Shown here: piece after piece, positions 1 to 11,096 of the stretch
Numbering within the stretch: the first letter of the stretch is position 1
How the letters are laid out: every line of letters begins with the position of its first letter
Assembly: GCF_051106095.1 (NCBI RefSeq)
Contig: NC_135783.1
Span: 183,102,947-183,166,946 of the forward strand
From: Pogona vitticeps
Lineage: Eukaryota; Chordata; Lepidosauria; Squamata; Agamidae
Length of the DNA stretch: 64,000 bases
Reading direction: 5' to 3'
Translations under genes and position numbers: made by a program
The notes under the pieces: model-generated
The model's database searches: none
What the model was told of the DNA's origin: nothing
What the model saw: the letters and a program-made list of their open reading frames with translations, nothing else

Positions 1-1150
1 AAACATCCCAGACCCTCCCCCCCTTTGAGGACAGGGGTCCAGACTTCATTACATTCCAGCTTTCCCAAACTTCAGAGAGTATTGAAAAAAAGAAAAAACT
101 AAGAAGAAAACAAAACCCATCAATCATTTTACCCTATCTTCAGGTCTGACCCTGGGCCCAAGCATGTATTAAGTTCCAACTTTGTTTTGCATAGTCTCTC
201 GGTTGATCTCGTAGCGCTTCTGATAGTGTATCCAGTTCTATAATGTCCAGCATCTTCTTCAGGAGCTCCTCCATTGTAGGTACATCTTCACTTTTCCATT
301 TTTGGGCCCAGAGTAACCTAGCTGCTATCAATATATACATCAAACAATATTTGATTTTCTTGTCAGTAATTTCTGGGATAATGTTTAATAATGCTATTTC
401 AGGTCTCAAGTTTAATTTCTTTTGAATAATTCCTCTTATCATTTCCCACACCTGTAACCAATAGCCCCTAGCTTTTTCACATGACCACCACATATGATAG
501 AAAGTTCCCACCTTTTTTTTTACATTTCCAACAGATATTGCTACCACCTTCTGACATTTTTGCCAGTTTTATAGGAGTATAATGCCATCTGTAAAACATT
601 TTAAGGACATTTTCTCTTAGATTTACTGGCTTAATCATTTTATAACAGTCTTTCCACATCATCGTCCAGTGATCAATATCAATGTTATAACCGAAATCAC
701 TTGCCCATTTTATCATTGTTTCCTTTACCCTTTCATCTTCCAATTCATATTCCAATAAATATGTGTACATTTTCTTTATTATTTTCCCATCAGAATAAAT
801 CCAGAGTTTATCTCCCTGTACTTCACCTTCAAAAAAACCCAAATTTCCATCTTTTCTATATCTTGATTCTAATTTATTCAATGACCACAAATCTGATGCC
901 ACCCCTAATTCCTCTAATTCTTGCTTTTTAAGTTTTCTTCTCTGTTAAGTAACTCTTTGTATGTTAACATCATCCCTTTTGGATTCAACATTTTCATTGT
1001 AAAGGCTTCTATGGGGGCTACCCATAATGGGGTTCTCTTATATGTTTGTGCTCGGAATTTATACCACACTAGATTCAATGCTTTCCTTACAATATGTTCC
1101 ATAAAACATTATTGTTCCATATCTTTCCCATACCACACCATGCTTAGGTG
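1..1150 (-). mobile_element. L1 LINE, 3' part of ORF2, 5'-truncated
   Basis: Minus-strand translation gives the C-terminal part of an L1 ORF2 protein in three pieces: 914-1102, 477-902 and 140-547. It carries the usual L1 block with the motif MFYRWHYTP, followed by the Cys-rich end (CWKC, then HMWWSC, a C-x2-C...H-x4-C pattern). The pieces lie in different frames. One shift falls at the run of T near 511-520, which splits the Cys-rich motif, so the copy is inactive. Homology fades near 1150, the 5' truncation. The 3' UTR runs off the left edge, so no poly-A tail or target duplication can be seen. Confidence 0.85.
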
Positions 1151-1554
1151 AACAAGAATCTTTGAGTGCTAGATATTTATTATTATCAACATAGATAACA
1201 TCACCGGAGCTATGTAGAAGATTCAGATTACATTCTATCAGAAAGCACTGGACAACTCTGGCCTCTGGGAGATATTGGCTCTCTGACCCTTTGGTTTTTT
1301 GTGTTGCTATGGCACAGGTTCATGTAAATCAGCTCATGAATATGAATAGCATGAGTGACGTGGGCGATCGTCACAAGGACAATACACTCCGGTAGGTATC
1401 ACAGTAGGTTAAAAAGTCAGTTACAGACAAACTGGTAGCCATATTTGGTGGTTGACAAGGTAATAATTAAGATGCTGTATTTAATCTACATTTTATTTTT
1501 GACAGTCATTTGGGTTGTTGTTTTTTTATTTTATTTTTGCAGAAGGGCAGGATA
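1151..1554. other. Unique AT-rich DNA, nothing recognised
   Basis: I see no coding exon, SINE or MITE between the L1 truncation point and the tetranucleotide repeat. Confidence 0.4.
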
Positions 1555-1558
1555 TTAA

Positions 1559-1724
1559 GAGGAAGGAAGGAAGGAAGGAAGGAAGGAAGGAAGGAAGGAA
1601 GGAAGGAAGGAAGGAAGGAAGGAAGGAAGGAAGGAAGGAAGGAAGGAAGGAAGGAAGGAAGGAAGGAAGGAAGGAAGGAAGGAAGGAAGGAAGGAAGGAA
1701 GGAAGGAAGGAAGGAAGGAAGGAA

Positions 1725-1813
<89 letters not shown>

Positions 1814-1814
1814 A
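1559..1814. repeat. Compound microsatellite (GGAA)n then (GAAA)n
   Basis: About 165 bp of near-perfect GGAA units is followed from about 1725 by about 90 bp of GAAA units. Open frames across it on both strands are artefacts of the repeat. GGAA is the core that ETS factors bind, and long GGAA arrays are known to be bound by some of them. That is only a possibility here. Confidence 0.97.
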
Positions 1815-2560
1815 ATTCCCTTTGTATACATTTAATTATTTGTCTGTAAAATACATATGAGGAACGTGCAGCTGAACAGTGAGTTTGCTTGTTCATATTA
1901 ATATGAGGCGTTCGGCTGCCCCAACTTTGCTGTCACTCTGATCCTGTTGGTCCCTTATGATAACGAGGTCCAAGTTCTGTGGTGGGTGACTGTGGAAGCC
2001 AAGCTACAGCTGGCACAAGTCTTCCTTCTGTAGTAATATTATAACGATGAAAATGGGTAGCTCAAAAGGCCTTGTGCAGCTAGTCCATCTATCCCCTCAT
2101 TTTCTGTGGCAAGGGGAAAAAATGCAAATAGTAGTAGAAAACCAGAGGCGGGTTTGCTTTGCTTTGGGTTAGAAATGAAAGAGAGCAGGATTTCTACTTA
2201 CCCGGATACCTTACCCGGATATACCTGTAATCTGAAGGGTGGAGGGAATGGTGCTGTGAGAAAGCCTGAGGCTCTTGCCCAGACCAGTAATCTATTCCAT
2301 GGTGTGAGGGGTTTCCGTGTCTGCCATCCCATAGTTATTCAAGAAGCAGCATCTGTTAACCTTTTCATAGTGTGGAACAGGAAGTGGCTTGCATTTAGCA
2401 TTATCTTTAGTCAAATTTTGGAAGCTCGAAGAGCCCGTCTTTCATGGACTCAGACAAATTAAAAACTGCCTCCTTCCTATATTTACTGTTGCCAGGTTGC
2501 TCCTTAGCAACTGGGGAATCATTTTCAGCTCCCTGATAAGGAAGTGGGAGATGTGTTGAT
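1815..2560. other. Unique DNA, nothing recognised except an X-box-like site
   Basis: No exon or known repeat was seen. The only notable sequence is an RFX-type inverted half-site at 2496-2511. Confidence 0.4.
2496..2511. promoter_or_regulatory. RFX/X-box-like inverted repeat
   Basis: The sequence GTTGCTCCTTAGCAAC has two inverted GTTGC/GCAAC half-sites 4-6 bp apart, with a third GTTGCC at 2488-2493. RFX factors bind such half-sites, normally with a shorter spacer. Function is inferred only. Confidence 0.2.
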
Positions 2561-3880
2561 TTGTTAATTTATTTATTGGCTCCCAGTTCCACCTTACTTT
2601 CAGTAGATTTGGTGTGGTATATATGGTAGGATCCCTCTTTTCCCAACCATTTTATTCCAATAGCAACACTGCATGATGAGAGTTGGTGCAGAATGTCCCT
2701 ATCAGCTCCATTCAATAATCCCTTAAAATGTTTAAAAATTTTGTTAGGAAAAAAGTAATAAGGTGTCAGAAGGACCCCTTGCATACTTGGCGGCAATTTT
2801 ACAATGTCCTGAGGGGACTCCAGCACTTTCCAAGCCTTCCACACAGTCCTGAAATTTAAAATGGCCCCTAAAGGGTCCAAGGAGGTCTTTTTTAGTAACC
2901 CCCTCTCAGTTTAGTAAAAATTAAAAAAATACAGGGAGGGGCAGTGTGATTGGGTTCATTAAAGATCTGAAGCAGTTCCTCCTTTTTGGGGGGAAATGAC
3001 AACTGAGTCTCTTTTTGAACGTTAACAGATTTATTTAGTCTAACATTAGGCGAGTCTACAACAACTTCTATTGGTTCAAAACAACTAAGATCTGGTAACT
3101 GTCCAAACTATGAGGACAATAACTCTGTCTGGAAATTGACAAGATTCATTGGGGGTCTGGCCCAAAACATTCCCGATCAGTGGGCTTCCTCCGCAGAGCA
3201 CTCCGGACCACGCGTATTATCCCACAACAAGGGTGTCTGGTCCAATCTCCCTCCGGCGGTGGATGGTTGAGGAAAGGGTCCGGCTGAATCACCTTCCTCG
3301 AGTGACTTTGTCCCCATGGAAAGACCACGACCGTCCATTCTAGAGCTTCTGCTGATGTCCCCTTTTCTTTAGACATGTCCGGGTCAGGTAGCAACCCTCC
3401 TACCTTCAAATTAGGGAAATCCTCCTACAAATGGCGCATTCTATCACATTCGTATTCTCCTTTCTTCCCCTCTTTTCCCTTCCCTTCCTTCTTTCTCTCT
3501 CTCCTTGGTACACTGAACTGTCTCCTCCCACTTTGTTCCCCTATATCCTCCTCCCACACAGGCAAAATTAATTCCTCCTCCCCTTCTCCCTCTCTCTCTC
3601 TTCCACTAGACCGATTTCAATCTTCTCTTCTTTCCCCTTTGATTCCCTTCTTTTTCCCTTCCTCCACATTCAACTCCTCCCTTTCTATTGTCTCCTCTCC
3701 TTCTATATCTCTCTTGCGCTCAGATGTCTCTAGTTGAGGGGATGGCTCACTCTCTTCTTTCTCCTTTGGGCCTACTGCTCCTTCACAGGAAGGAAGTCAC
3801 CTGAGGAGGGTGTCACCCTCCTAGGTCCAGGAATGGCACATGCAGCACCCAGAACTCTGGAAGTTAGACAGTCCTGCTCT
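2561..3880 (-). other. Unresolved, possibly retroelement-derived block
   Basis: The minus strand has open stretches at 2569-2880 and 3146-3409, and a purine-rich, Glu/Arg/Lys-rich stretch upstream (about 3440-3730). Composition and a repeat-like tail immediately to the right suggest an old dispersed element. I do not recognise any protein family here and name no function. Confidence 0.25.
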
Positions 3881-3889
3881 GAATGCCAC

Positions 3890-4012
3890 CGTTGCGGGTT
3901 TTCCTGTCCCCTCCTTCACCTTCTTTGTTAGTGTATATAGTTATACACTATAGCCACCTTGGGTTCTTTTAAGAAGAAAGGTGGGATAAAAATATTTTAA
4001 ATAAATAAATCA
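3890..4012 (+). mobile_element. LINE 3' tail (L2-like)
   Basis: The block GAAGAAAGGTGGGATAAA followed by (AAAT)n is the common 3' terminus of reptile L2-type LINEs. The same block occurs in reverse at 54637-54690, and related ends occur near 34960 and 36245. Confidence 0.5.
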
Positions 4013-4024
4013 AATTATATGATC

Positions 4025-4395
4025 CAGCATGCACATGTATATATAATTATCAATGGGTTGTATTTGCATAATAGAATGTGTGTAGCCAATTAGCTTATGT
4101 CTAGAGTCAGCCAATAGATGCTTAGAGGCTTAACTGTCAGATATAAGAAAAAGTGACAGTTAGGATAAGACCTGCCTGTTAGTACGAGACTCCTCTGTTG
4201 ATAACATTCAGTTAGCACTGTCAGCTGCTCGGTGTCTTAGTATATTGCTAAAACTGGATGTTATGAAAGTGTTATAAGTCTGTCAAGCACAAACCAAATC
4301 TAGACCAACCAGATTGTTCAAGTACTGCTACCAGTACAGTTTATTCTTCAACATGTTATACGGTAAACTGTCTTAACGTTTACTATGATTACATG
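4025..4395 (+). mobile_element. Possible solo LTR fossil
   Basis: This stretch is LTR-like in layout: two CCAAT-type boxes (about 4085 and 4108), an AT-rich TATA-like stretch near 4140, then a downstream leader-like region. No internal gene or matching second LTR is visible. If real it is an old solo copy. The family is not determined. Confidence 0.25.
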
Positions 4396-4499
4396 ATTAT
4401 TCTTTCAACTCCTGGCACACACACACACACACGTGTATGTATCAGGGATGTTGGCAAGTCTTTGGCTCCGAGTTCCAAGTTGCATGCCTTGAGTCCACG

Positions 4500-4690
4500 T
4501 CTTGGGCCTGGAAGGGAAGCCAGGATGGTGCATGCGCAGACAGTAGGCCAACTTCTCTTCCCGGAGCTGGCCCCTGCCTCTGCGCATGCGCTGGCTTATC
4601 CGCTGGGCAGCAGGTGTGTGGGCAGAGGCAGTAGGCCCAGATTCTGGGAGGGAAGTCAGGCCTGCTGCCTCTGGCAGGCTCTCCCTTGCC
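4500..4690. repeat. GC-rich repeat related to the minisatellite at 9.3-9.7 kb
   Basis: This stretch shares the TGCGCATGCGC core and the GCAGAGGCAG motif with the tandem repeat at 9283-9680, and shows two loose internal repeats. A short (CA)n lies just to its left at 4416-4431. Confidence 0.35.
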
Positions 4691-5081
4691 CTTTTTAGTT
4701 GTGGTTTATTTTTAAACTATTTGAATATTACAAGCTTCTGGCCTGACATTCAACACACATTCACCTTGTCATTGCCTCAGAATAGCACGCTGTTCTGTAC
4801 CACAGCATGGAACAACAGCAGGATGCAGCCCTTGATTTTCCTCCTCCACCATTTTGTGAAGCCACAGCCCTGCAGCTACAAAGGTAACTGTTATAGATTG
4901 ACCACAAAAGAGGTGCATACGTATCATTTTTACTGGAGGCAAAAGAAAAGAAGGATGTACAAGCAACTTAATCAGGTTGTAACTAGTCACTAGTTACTTC
5001 CAAGCTCTGGAAGGAAAAGGTGCTTCACCTCTTACACCAGCAGGCCATTTGTCTCCAAGCTGCAATTTGCCCATGAAAGGG
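4691..5081. other. No gene; short shared motif only
   Basis: No exon was seen. The piece around 4971-5010 (AACTAGTTACTTCCAAG-like) recurs near 24350, so it is probably a scrap of a dispersed DNA element. Confidence 0.3.
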
Positions 5082-5493
5082 CAGGCTTGTTCAACCGGTG
5101 GCCCGAGGGCCGTATGCGGCCCAGGTCGGCTCATAAAAGTTTCAAGTAACACTGCCAGCGATTGCGGCTGGAATGCGGCCGGGGCACGTCACAACAGTAG
5201 AGGGGGAGAGAGGGAAGGAAGGAAGGAGTGGGAGGGGAGGGGAGCTGAGTGACTGCATTGCGCCATCCCCGTCAATAGGTGGACCCTCTCCCGGCCCCAT
5301 AAAGCCACCAGAGTCGAAGCTGGAAGCCTCTGCTGTCTGAGATCGCAGCTGCCAGTAAGCGCTCTTGGAGTGGGGCTGCGGAGGACAGCTAGGGCTGCCC
5401 CCCCATGCGGCCCAAACCAAATTTATGTGAGGCCCAAACCAATTTTTCATCTTCTAATGTGGCCCAGGGAAGGTGAAAGGTTGGACACCCCTG
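5082..5493. mobile_element. hAT-type non-autonomous transposon (MITE)
   Basis: The ends are imperfect terminal inverted repeats: CAGGCTTGTTCAACC on the left and the complement of CAGGGGTGTCCAACC on the right. They enclose GCGGCCC-rich Charlie-like sequence. The 8-bp flanks (TGAAAGGG and GTCTAGGG) agree only partly, so the copy is old. No transposase is present. Confidence 0.7.
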
Positions 5494-6060
5494 GTCTAGG
5501 GTTTTGGTGGGGAAATGGCTGGAAAAAACACAGGATGCCGGCAATCAAGAATGTCTGATTGTGGGCAGGTCTTTGAGCTTCACATGGTCGTGGAGATGGC
5601 ACAAATGGCGGGCCAGATGCAATGCTGTACCCTGTGAGCAGGTCTGTTTCTCTTTGTCTTTAAAACAGTGTTTCTGCAACTTTACCAGGTAGTGTTGATG
5701 AGGCGATTTGAGCAGGTGCATCGTTTCTGATCCCTACATAATGAGCTGCATCCAACCCAGATTTGCTGTGCTCAAGATAATGGGGAGAACCTTAGGTGGA
5801 TTTTTGTTAACATCATTATTATTATTTTTTTCCCTCAGACAAGATGTACCTGCAGTTTTGTTTTGTTTTGTTTTGTTTTGGAAGCACAATATGTGATTCT
5901 TTTTACAAATATTTTGGCATACAATCCCAGGTTTGTGAGGAGGAAAAAGGAGGCGAAGCCTTCCTGCCACCCCCCTCCCGCCTGCCTACTCCCCCTTCCC
6001 TCCCCCTCTTGCTGCTGCTCACCCCCAAACCTTCGACAATGATGAAAAACTGCTGAGAAA
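5494..6060. other. No gene; simple-sequence patches
   Basis: Holds a (TTTTG)n patch at about 5858-5880 and a C-rich pyrimidine tract at about 5965-6030. Nothing coding was recognised. Confidence 0.4.
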
Positions 6061-6760
6061 CAACTTCCACAATTGGCGATGAGGTCACACTCAGTTCAGC
6101 ACTATTGGCTGCTTAATTGGCTGGTTCTATAGCCGTTCTCCTTATCGGCTTGCCAACACAGCTTCTGACAAGCCGCTTTCTGGGTAATTAATCCAAGACT
6201 TCAGATTCCTGAAGCTGGGGCTGGTTTAAGGGCATGCTCCTCGGTAACAGTGTTTCCCTGTGAAGGTCTCCTGTCCAAACTGCTTTAAAGAAGCCCAGTG
6301 TGGCTCCAGATGGTAGGGCTGATGGGTTTGCACAGCAGTCTTATATACAAGCACATGTGCATTGCTTTTCACTCAGGGACATCAGGATGCGACCTCAAGG
6401 GTCAGGCATCTGGATGAAACCCCAGCATACAATTGACGCCTCAGTCCCCACTTTTGAGGCTGCGTGACAAGCAGACAGTGAAGTGATGCTGCAAGACTGG
6501 TTTTGTTTTAATGCCCCTAATATTATGCAAATGCACATTGTTATAACGAAGAGAAGCCTAATGAGACTTAATGAACCCTTGGCTAAGAAAGTGGAAAATA
6601 ATGAGCTGAAAACAAAATTGCATAGCAGAGACAGCTCGTCAGACACCAGAAGAGACAGGAAAAGGAGTGGATCTGGGAAGCTTTTTTTGCCCTTGAGGTG
6701 GAGAACACAGTTGAGAAGGAATTTTAAGAATATTGCAGGTGGCTTCCATAGGGTGCCTGC
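6061..6760. promoter_or_regulatory. Candidate conserved non-coding region
   Basis: Unique, repeat-free sequence dense in developmental transcription-factor words: GGTAATTAATCC at about 6183-6194 (homeodomain/bicoid type), and an octamer plus SOX pair at 6525-6544. Conservation is guessed from texture, not measured. Confidence 0.2.
6525..6544 (+). promoter_or_regulatory. Octamer and SOX motif pair
   Basis: ATGCAAAT (6525-6532) is a perfect POU octamer. Three bases later comes CATTGTTAT (6536-6544), a SOX-type site. The usual OCT-SOX composite has the opposite order and no gap, so this is a suggestive pair only. Confidence 0.3.
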
Positions 6761-7830
6761 TAGATGACTTTTGTCAGCAGCCAAATGGGGGGGGGGGGTT
6801 AGAGTGTATCCCTTTGGATTTTGATGGGACCTTTCAGCAGCCCTTGGTAATAAGAACATAGTCTTTCTTGGTTTTCAGGCAAAGTCTGAGATGGGAATTA
6901 GGGGCCCCACTTTCTGGCAGATTTTCTACTCCTATGTTTGGGTCCCTTTTTTAAAAAAAACCTTTATTTTATTTGTTCTGGGAGGTGTGAGAAGAGGCAT
7001 TTGTGGGGTTCCTGCCTTAATAACTTGAGTGGCTGTAAATACGATGTACCTTGACATGAGTGGATGGGGGCTTCAGGCAGAAAATGCCTGGAGACGAGCT
7101 CTGCAGGGTGTGTTTGCACATTGAAGGATCAGGTGTCTAACTTACAAATTTTGGCTGATATAGCAACCCTGCCTGTCCCCGGGATAAAGCAGACCTGACT
7201 GCTTTTATCCATGTCCTGATCAAATCCAGAACCACGAAGCGCTCTACATCAGGCTGCCTCTGAAAAGCCTTTGAAAACGTCAGCGGGGGCAACAATGCAA
7301 AGGCAGGATTGGTTCCTTGGATTCCCCCATTTCTGGCCCATTTTGTTCCCTCTGCTCCGGCCCCTGGTGCAATTCAAAGCACTTATTCACTGAAGAGGAG
7401 TAGGAACCTAAGGCTGTGGCAATAGGCAGCCTAGAGGGCCCTTGTTGTTGCCCTCAACCCCCTGCTGTTGCTGGTTTTCCCCACCACCTGAATCCCAGAG
7501 TTCCTGTTGGAAACATAGTTCCTGAGGCATGGAAGAACAGTACAGTATGTGTGTGTTGGTTTGCTTTGTTTCTAAAGGGATCAAGCTTCCAGCCCAATTC
7601 TGCAGGGGAACAAGGCGAAACATTGGTGTCAGTAGAAGAGTCTGGCTCCTGGCTGGCCCTGGAAGTGGTTCATTTGCTCCCCCCCCCAGCTCCCTTTTAT
7701 CCTAAGTAAGCCAGGAACTGGGTATCTGAAGGCCACCTCTGCCCTTCTCCTCTTGCTCCACCACCGCATTCCACTTTCGAGGCCCAACTTAGCATCCCCT
7801 GGTTTGCAGAAGCACTGCTACCTGGGACAT
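6761..7830. other. No gene recognised
   Basis: Unique DNA with a G homopolymer at 6787-6797 and short A and C runs. Open frames here look random. Confidence 0.4.
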
Positions 7831-8130
7831 GAAGCCGAGCAGAGCCTTCTCGTCTCTGGGGTCCATGGGAGGGAGCTTCCTATGAGATGTGTTCGGCACC
7901 CTCACGCTTAATCTCTAGGCTTGCTGCTGAGATCCTTTCATTGTGCTGAGCTTTTAATGTGGTGTAATGTCTTTATCCTCCTGGTTTTGAACAAGTTTAG
8001 CCTGCTCTTTTATGTTACGATACAGATTTTTAATTGCTTTGAATATACTAGCATTCATTCTTTTGATGCATTCTAGTTACTTTTGTAAACTACTTTGAAT
8101 TTATTTATAAGGAAAAGCTGGATGAAAAAG
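7831..8130 (+). mobile_element. L2-type LINE 3' end, degraded
   Basis: The order of words resembles the reptile L2 terminus: the AGAGCCTTCTC block, then a T-rich 3' UTR, then GTAAACTACTTTGAATTTAT and an AAAAGCTGGATGAAA end. It is strongly diverged. Confidence 0.4.
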
Positions 8131-8139
8131 CCTACGTTG

Positions 8140-8270
8140 AGGGAGGGGGTGCTATAGTCCTCCAAATCTTGTTGGGCTGTAATTCCCCATCAAGCTGAGC
8201 CAGCATGGCTCGTGTTCAGGCTTGTTGGAGCCCAACAACACCCCCAGGGCTCTACAGCACACAGTTGAAA
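8140..8270. mobile_element. Degenerate palindromic MITE
   Basis: Matches the common squamate pattern of an optional CTGTAATTCCCCATCA arm and a GTTGGAGCCCAACAAC arm, the remains of a self-complementary element like those at 20289 and 39127. Confidence 0.4.
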
Positions 8271-8710
8271 TAAAGGAATAAAGAAGATGTTTCAAATCAC
8301 AAATCTTGTCTTTGGTGCCTGTTGGAAGCCCATGGTGAGAGCCAACCATGTTGCGTGAACATTGCCTGCTTTGTTCCTGCCTTGCTACAGAAGCCACAGA
8401 GTTCTTCATTTGTTAAGGGAACTGTGAATCGAGAGGCATGTGAGTCTCATTCTTTTGTTCCAGATCCCCACATGCCATAATATTAAAGTGGAAAGTACAC
8501 GCTCCAGAAAAACTGGGTTTTGAACCACAGCGGCCCTGTGAATCTGTTTCTCACACAACATCAAGCCCTACTGCAGTTCAAAATGGTACCCCATCTGATT
8601 CTTTTCTGCTCTGTTGTTTTTACAGATACACAGCAATATCAAGACTGCTCACCCTTTCACTTCCCCCGTTCACCACTCCTCCTCACTCCTCACACAACCA
8701 CCATCATTTC
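8271..8710. other. No gene recognised
   Basis: Unique DNA between a degraded MITE and a CA repeat. No exon signal was seen. Confidence 0.4.
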
Positions 8711-8728
8711 ACACACACACACACACAC

Positions 8729-8765
<37 letters not shown>
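8711..8765. repeat. (CA)n microsatellite
   Basis: About 55 bp of CA dinucleotides with one AA interruption. Confidence 0.95.
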
Positions 8766-8767
<2 letters not shown>

Positions 8768-9282
8768 CCTGTGCTTCAATCTGAATATGTGACGAGTGGG
8801 GCTGCCTCTGTTTGCCCCTAATACGCAGCAAATGCACTTTCTCTGGTTTATCAGAAATGTATAATTCCAGCCTTGGTGATTATTATGCAGTATGCATGAA
8901 CCCGCTTGTATGCAGAAATCAACATCTGAACACGTCCTCTAAGAGACGCTCAGAGGAAAGTAACAAGGGATGTGTGGGGGGGTCTCTTTGGCCTGCAAAT
9001 CTACCTGCACCAGTGGCAGCCAGTGTCCATTGCGACTGGTTGGGTGGAAGACACAACAAAGTTGGGCAGAGGCACGGGAAAAAGCCGATATTCATGGAGC
9101 CTGAGCCATGCCTTCGCTGTCTTTATGGATGAGTCATAGCAGACCTGTGTATAGTCAATTGCATAAGAAAACTGAGCATACTGCTCTTGGTTTAATTCAA
9201 CCATCACCTCTGCCGCCATCGTCAGAGAGAGTGGCCCAGCTTACCTTCCAGGATGTAGGTCTGCTGCCTCTATGTATGTGAC
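8766..9282. other. No gene recognised
   Basis: Unique sequence. The 72-106 codon open frames here overlap on both strands and show no family features. Confidence 0.4.
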
Positions 9283-9680
9283 CGCAGCCTAGCTGATCAG
9301 ATTGCATGTGCAGAGGCAGGCGCATGTGCAGCAGGCAGTGACTGGCTTCCTTTATAGGAGCCCAGGTGCTGCCTGTGTGCGTGTACCTGCCCCCAGCTGT
9401 TCAGGGTGATCACCAAGAGCTGAAGCATCTGTGCATACGCAGTGCTCAGGCTCCTGGAAGGTAAGATGGTTGCTGCCTTCTGCACATGTGTCTACCTCCC
9501 AGCCGATCAGGGTGGTCAGCAGTGGGTCAGACACCTGTGCAGAAGCAGTGCGCAGGCTCCTGGGAGGGAAGCTGGTTGTTGCCTTCTGCGCATGCGCCTA
9601 CCTCGCAGCTGATCAGGATGATTGGCTGGCGCTTGGGTATCTATGCAGAGGCAGCACCCGGGCACCTCATTGTCATGATG
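9283..9680. repeat. Minisatellite, about 107-bp period, about 3.5 copies
   Basis: Successive units carry CAGCTGATCAG (variants at about 9292, 9397, 9502 and 9607), a GTGCAGA/GCAGTGC block, GGCTCCTGGGAGG, TTGCTGCCTTCTGC and a variable GCGCATGCGC core. The spacing between matching words is 105-107 bp. Open frames on both strands follow from the repetition. Confidence 0.75.
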
Positions 9681-9689
9681 CTGATGTTG

Positions 9690-9920
9690 TGCAGTGGTGG
9701 TGAGTCAGCAGTGGTGCTGTGGCAGCAGTGCGGTGGCACTGGCATGGTGGCAGTGCTCGGGGTGGTGCAAAACAGAAGCAGGTAGGGCTGCACCACCAGG
9801 CACAAACTGAAAACCAGTTCAGTTTTTTGTTTGGATTGTGGTGGTTCATGGTTTGTGGTTTGTGTTAACCATGAACCAGGAACCATCACAAACCACCATT
9901 TCCCCCATCGCTAGTACATA
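9690..9920. mobile_element. GTG-rich stretch and MITE-like inverted repeat
   Basis: A GTGGTG/GCAGTG-rich segment is followed at about 9790-9900 by mirror pieces of GGTTTGTGG and CCACAAACC type (GTGGTTTGTG against CACAAACCACC), as in small self-complementary DNA elements. The family is not named. Confidence 0.35.
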
Positions 9921-10839
9921 TCTGCATTAGGCAAAAGTTATTTTTCTAAAACATGGGGGAAGGAGGAAAGAAACAGCCATGACCATTTTTTAAACCACTT
10001 GTTACCTTCTCCCAGCTTGAAAAGGAGTGGCTGATAAGCACTCTCTGAGTACAATTCCATAAACAACGGTGAGTCCACCTGATAGTTTTTTCTTTCCAGC
10101 CTATGCCTAGTCAAGATACATTACATCTATAGCATCCCCACTATCTATCAGGGAAGTTACCAGATTTAAAAATGAGATAGGACTAGTCTGGCAGGATTTG
10201 TTCTTGACAAATCAGTGTTGATGTCTAGTTATCACTGCATCGTTTTCAAGGTACTCAAAGACTGACCACTGGATAATCTGCCCCAGAATTTTCCCTGATA
10301 TTGATGACAGGCCAACTGGTTTGCAGTTCCCAGATTCCTCCTTTTTGAAAATAGGGATGTTAGCCTTCCTCCAATTATCTGGCACTTCACACATTCCCTA
10401 CAATCTAAAAATAATAATAACAATAATAGTAGTAGGTAGTTCTGAGGGTCCTTCAGCCAGTTCCTCCAATACTCCTGGATGCAGTTCATCACGCCCAGGG
10501 GATTTAAACTCATTCAAAGTATCAAGCTGTGATCCATTTGCACTTCACATATGCCAGGAGGGTTGGGAGAAAGCTGAATTAAAGTAGGAAATGGAAACCT
10601 TCTGCCTGTTTTGTTGTTATCTCTTATCGTTTTTTTTGCCATCCTCACTGCATAGCTGAGCTAGTGGGTTTTTTGTCCTTTGCTATACATTTACCTGAAG
10701 AATGCTTTTTGTTGCTTTTGTTGTTGTTGCTAACCTCAATTTATTATCAATTTTTGCCTTATTGAGCCATCCCTGCAATTTTTTGCTGCCTCTTTGTAAT
10801 CTTCCTTTGTAGCCTTGTGTTCCTTCCACTTCTTATGTA

Positions 10840-11096
10840 CAGTAGGGCACCCTCCCAACGCACAGGATATAGATTCCAAGCCCTGTCCCCGTGGATGCTG
10901 AAAAATGAGGATTATACTAAACGCTAGTAAAACAGCAGACACTATACTTAGCATGGTCTAAGGCTCCCTCTAGTGGTCAGTTCTGGTAACTTAATTGTTA
11001 GAAATACACATTTCCAGGAATTTTTATTTTAACATATTTTCAGACTGGATAAGTGAGTCAGCAGATACTGATCCTACGGATACAGGAGTCCTACTG
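10840..11096. mobile_element. Tigger/pogo-like MITE nested in CR1
   Basis: Starts CAGTAGGGCACCC and ends with the complement CAGTAGGACTCCTG, flanked by TA on both sides (10838-10839 and 11097-11098). It is 257 bp, has no transposase, and interrupts CR1, so it is younger than CR1. A sister copy lies at 12492-12739. Confidence 0.8.
10963..10979 (-). promoter_or_regulatory. CTCF-like core inside a MITE
   Basis: On the minus strand this reads ACCACTAGAGGGAGC, a close match to the CTCF core CCASYAGRKGGCRS. Binding is inferred only. Confidence 0.35.

Noticed and set aside
1510-1896. Open frames of 100-116 codons rich in Lys/Glu/Arg/Gly or Phe/Leu/Ser
   Set aside because: They are translations of the (GGAA)n/(GAAA)n repeat.
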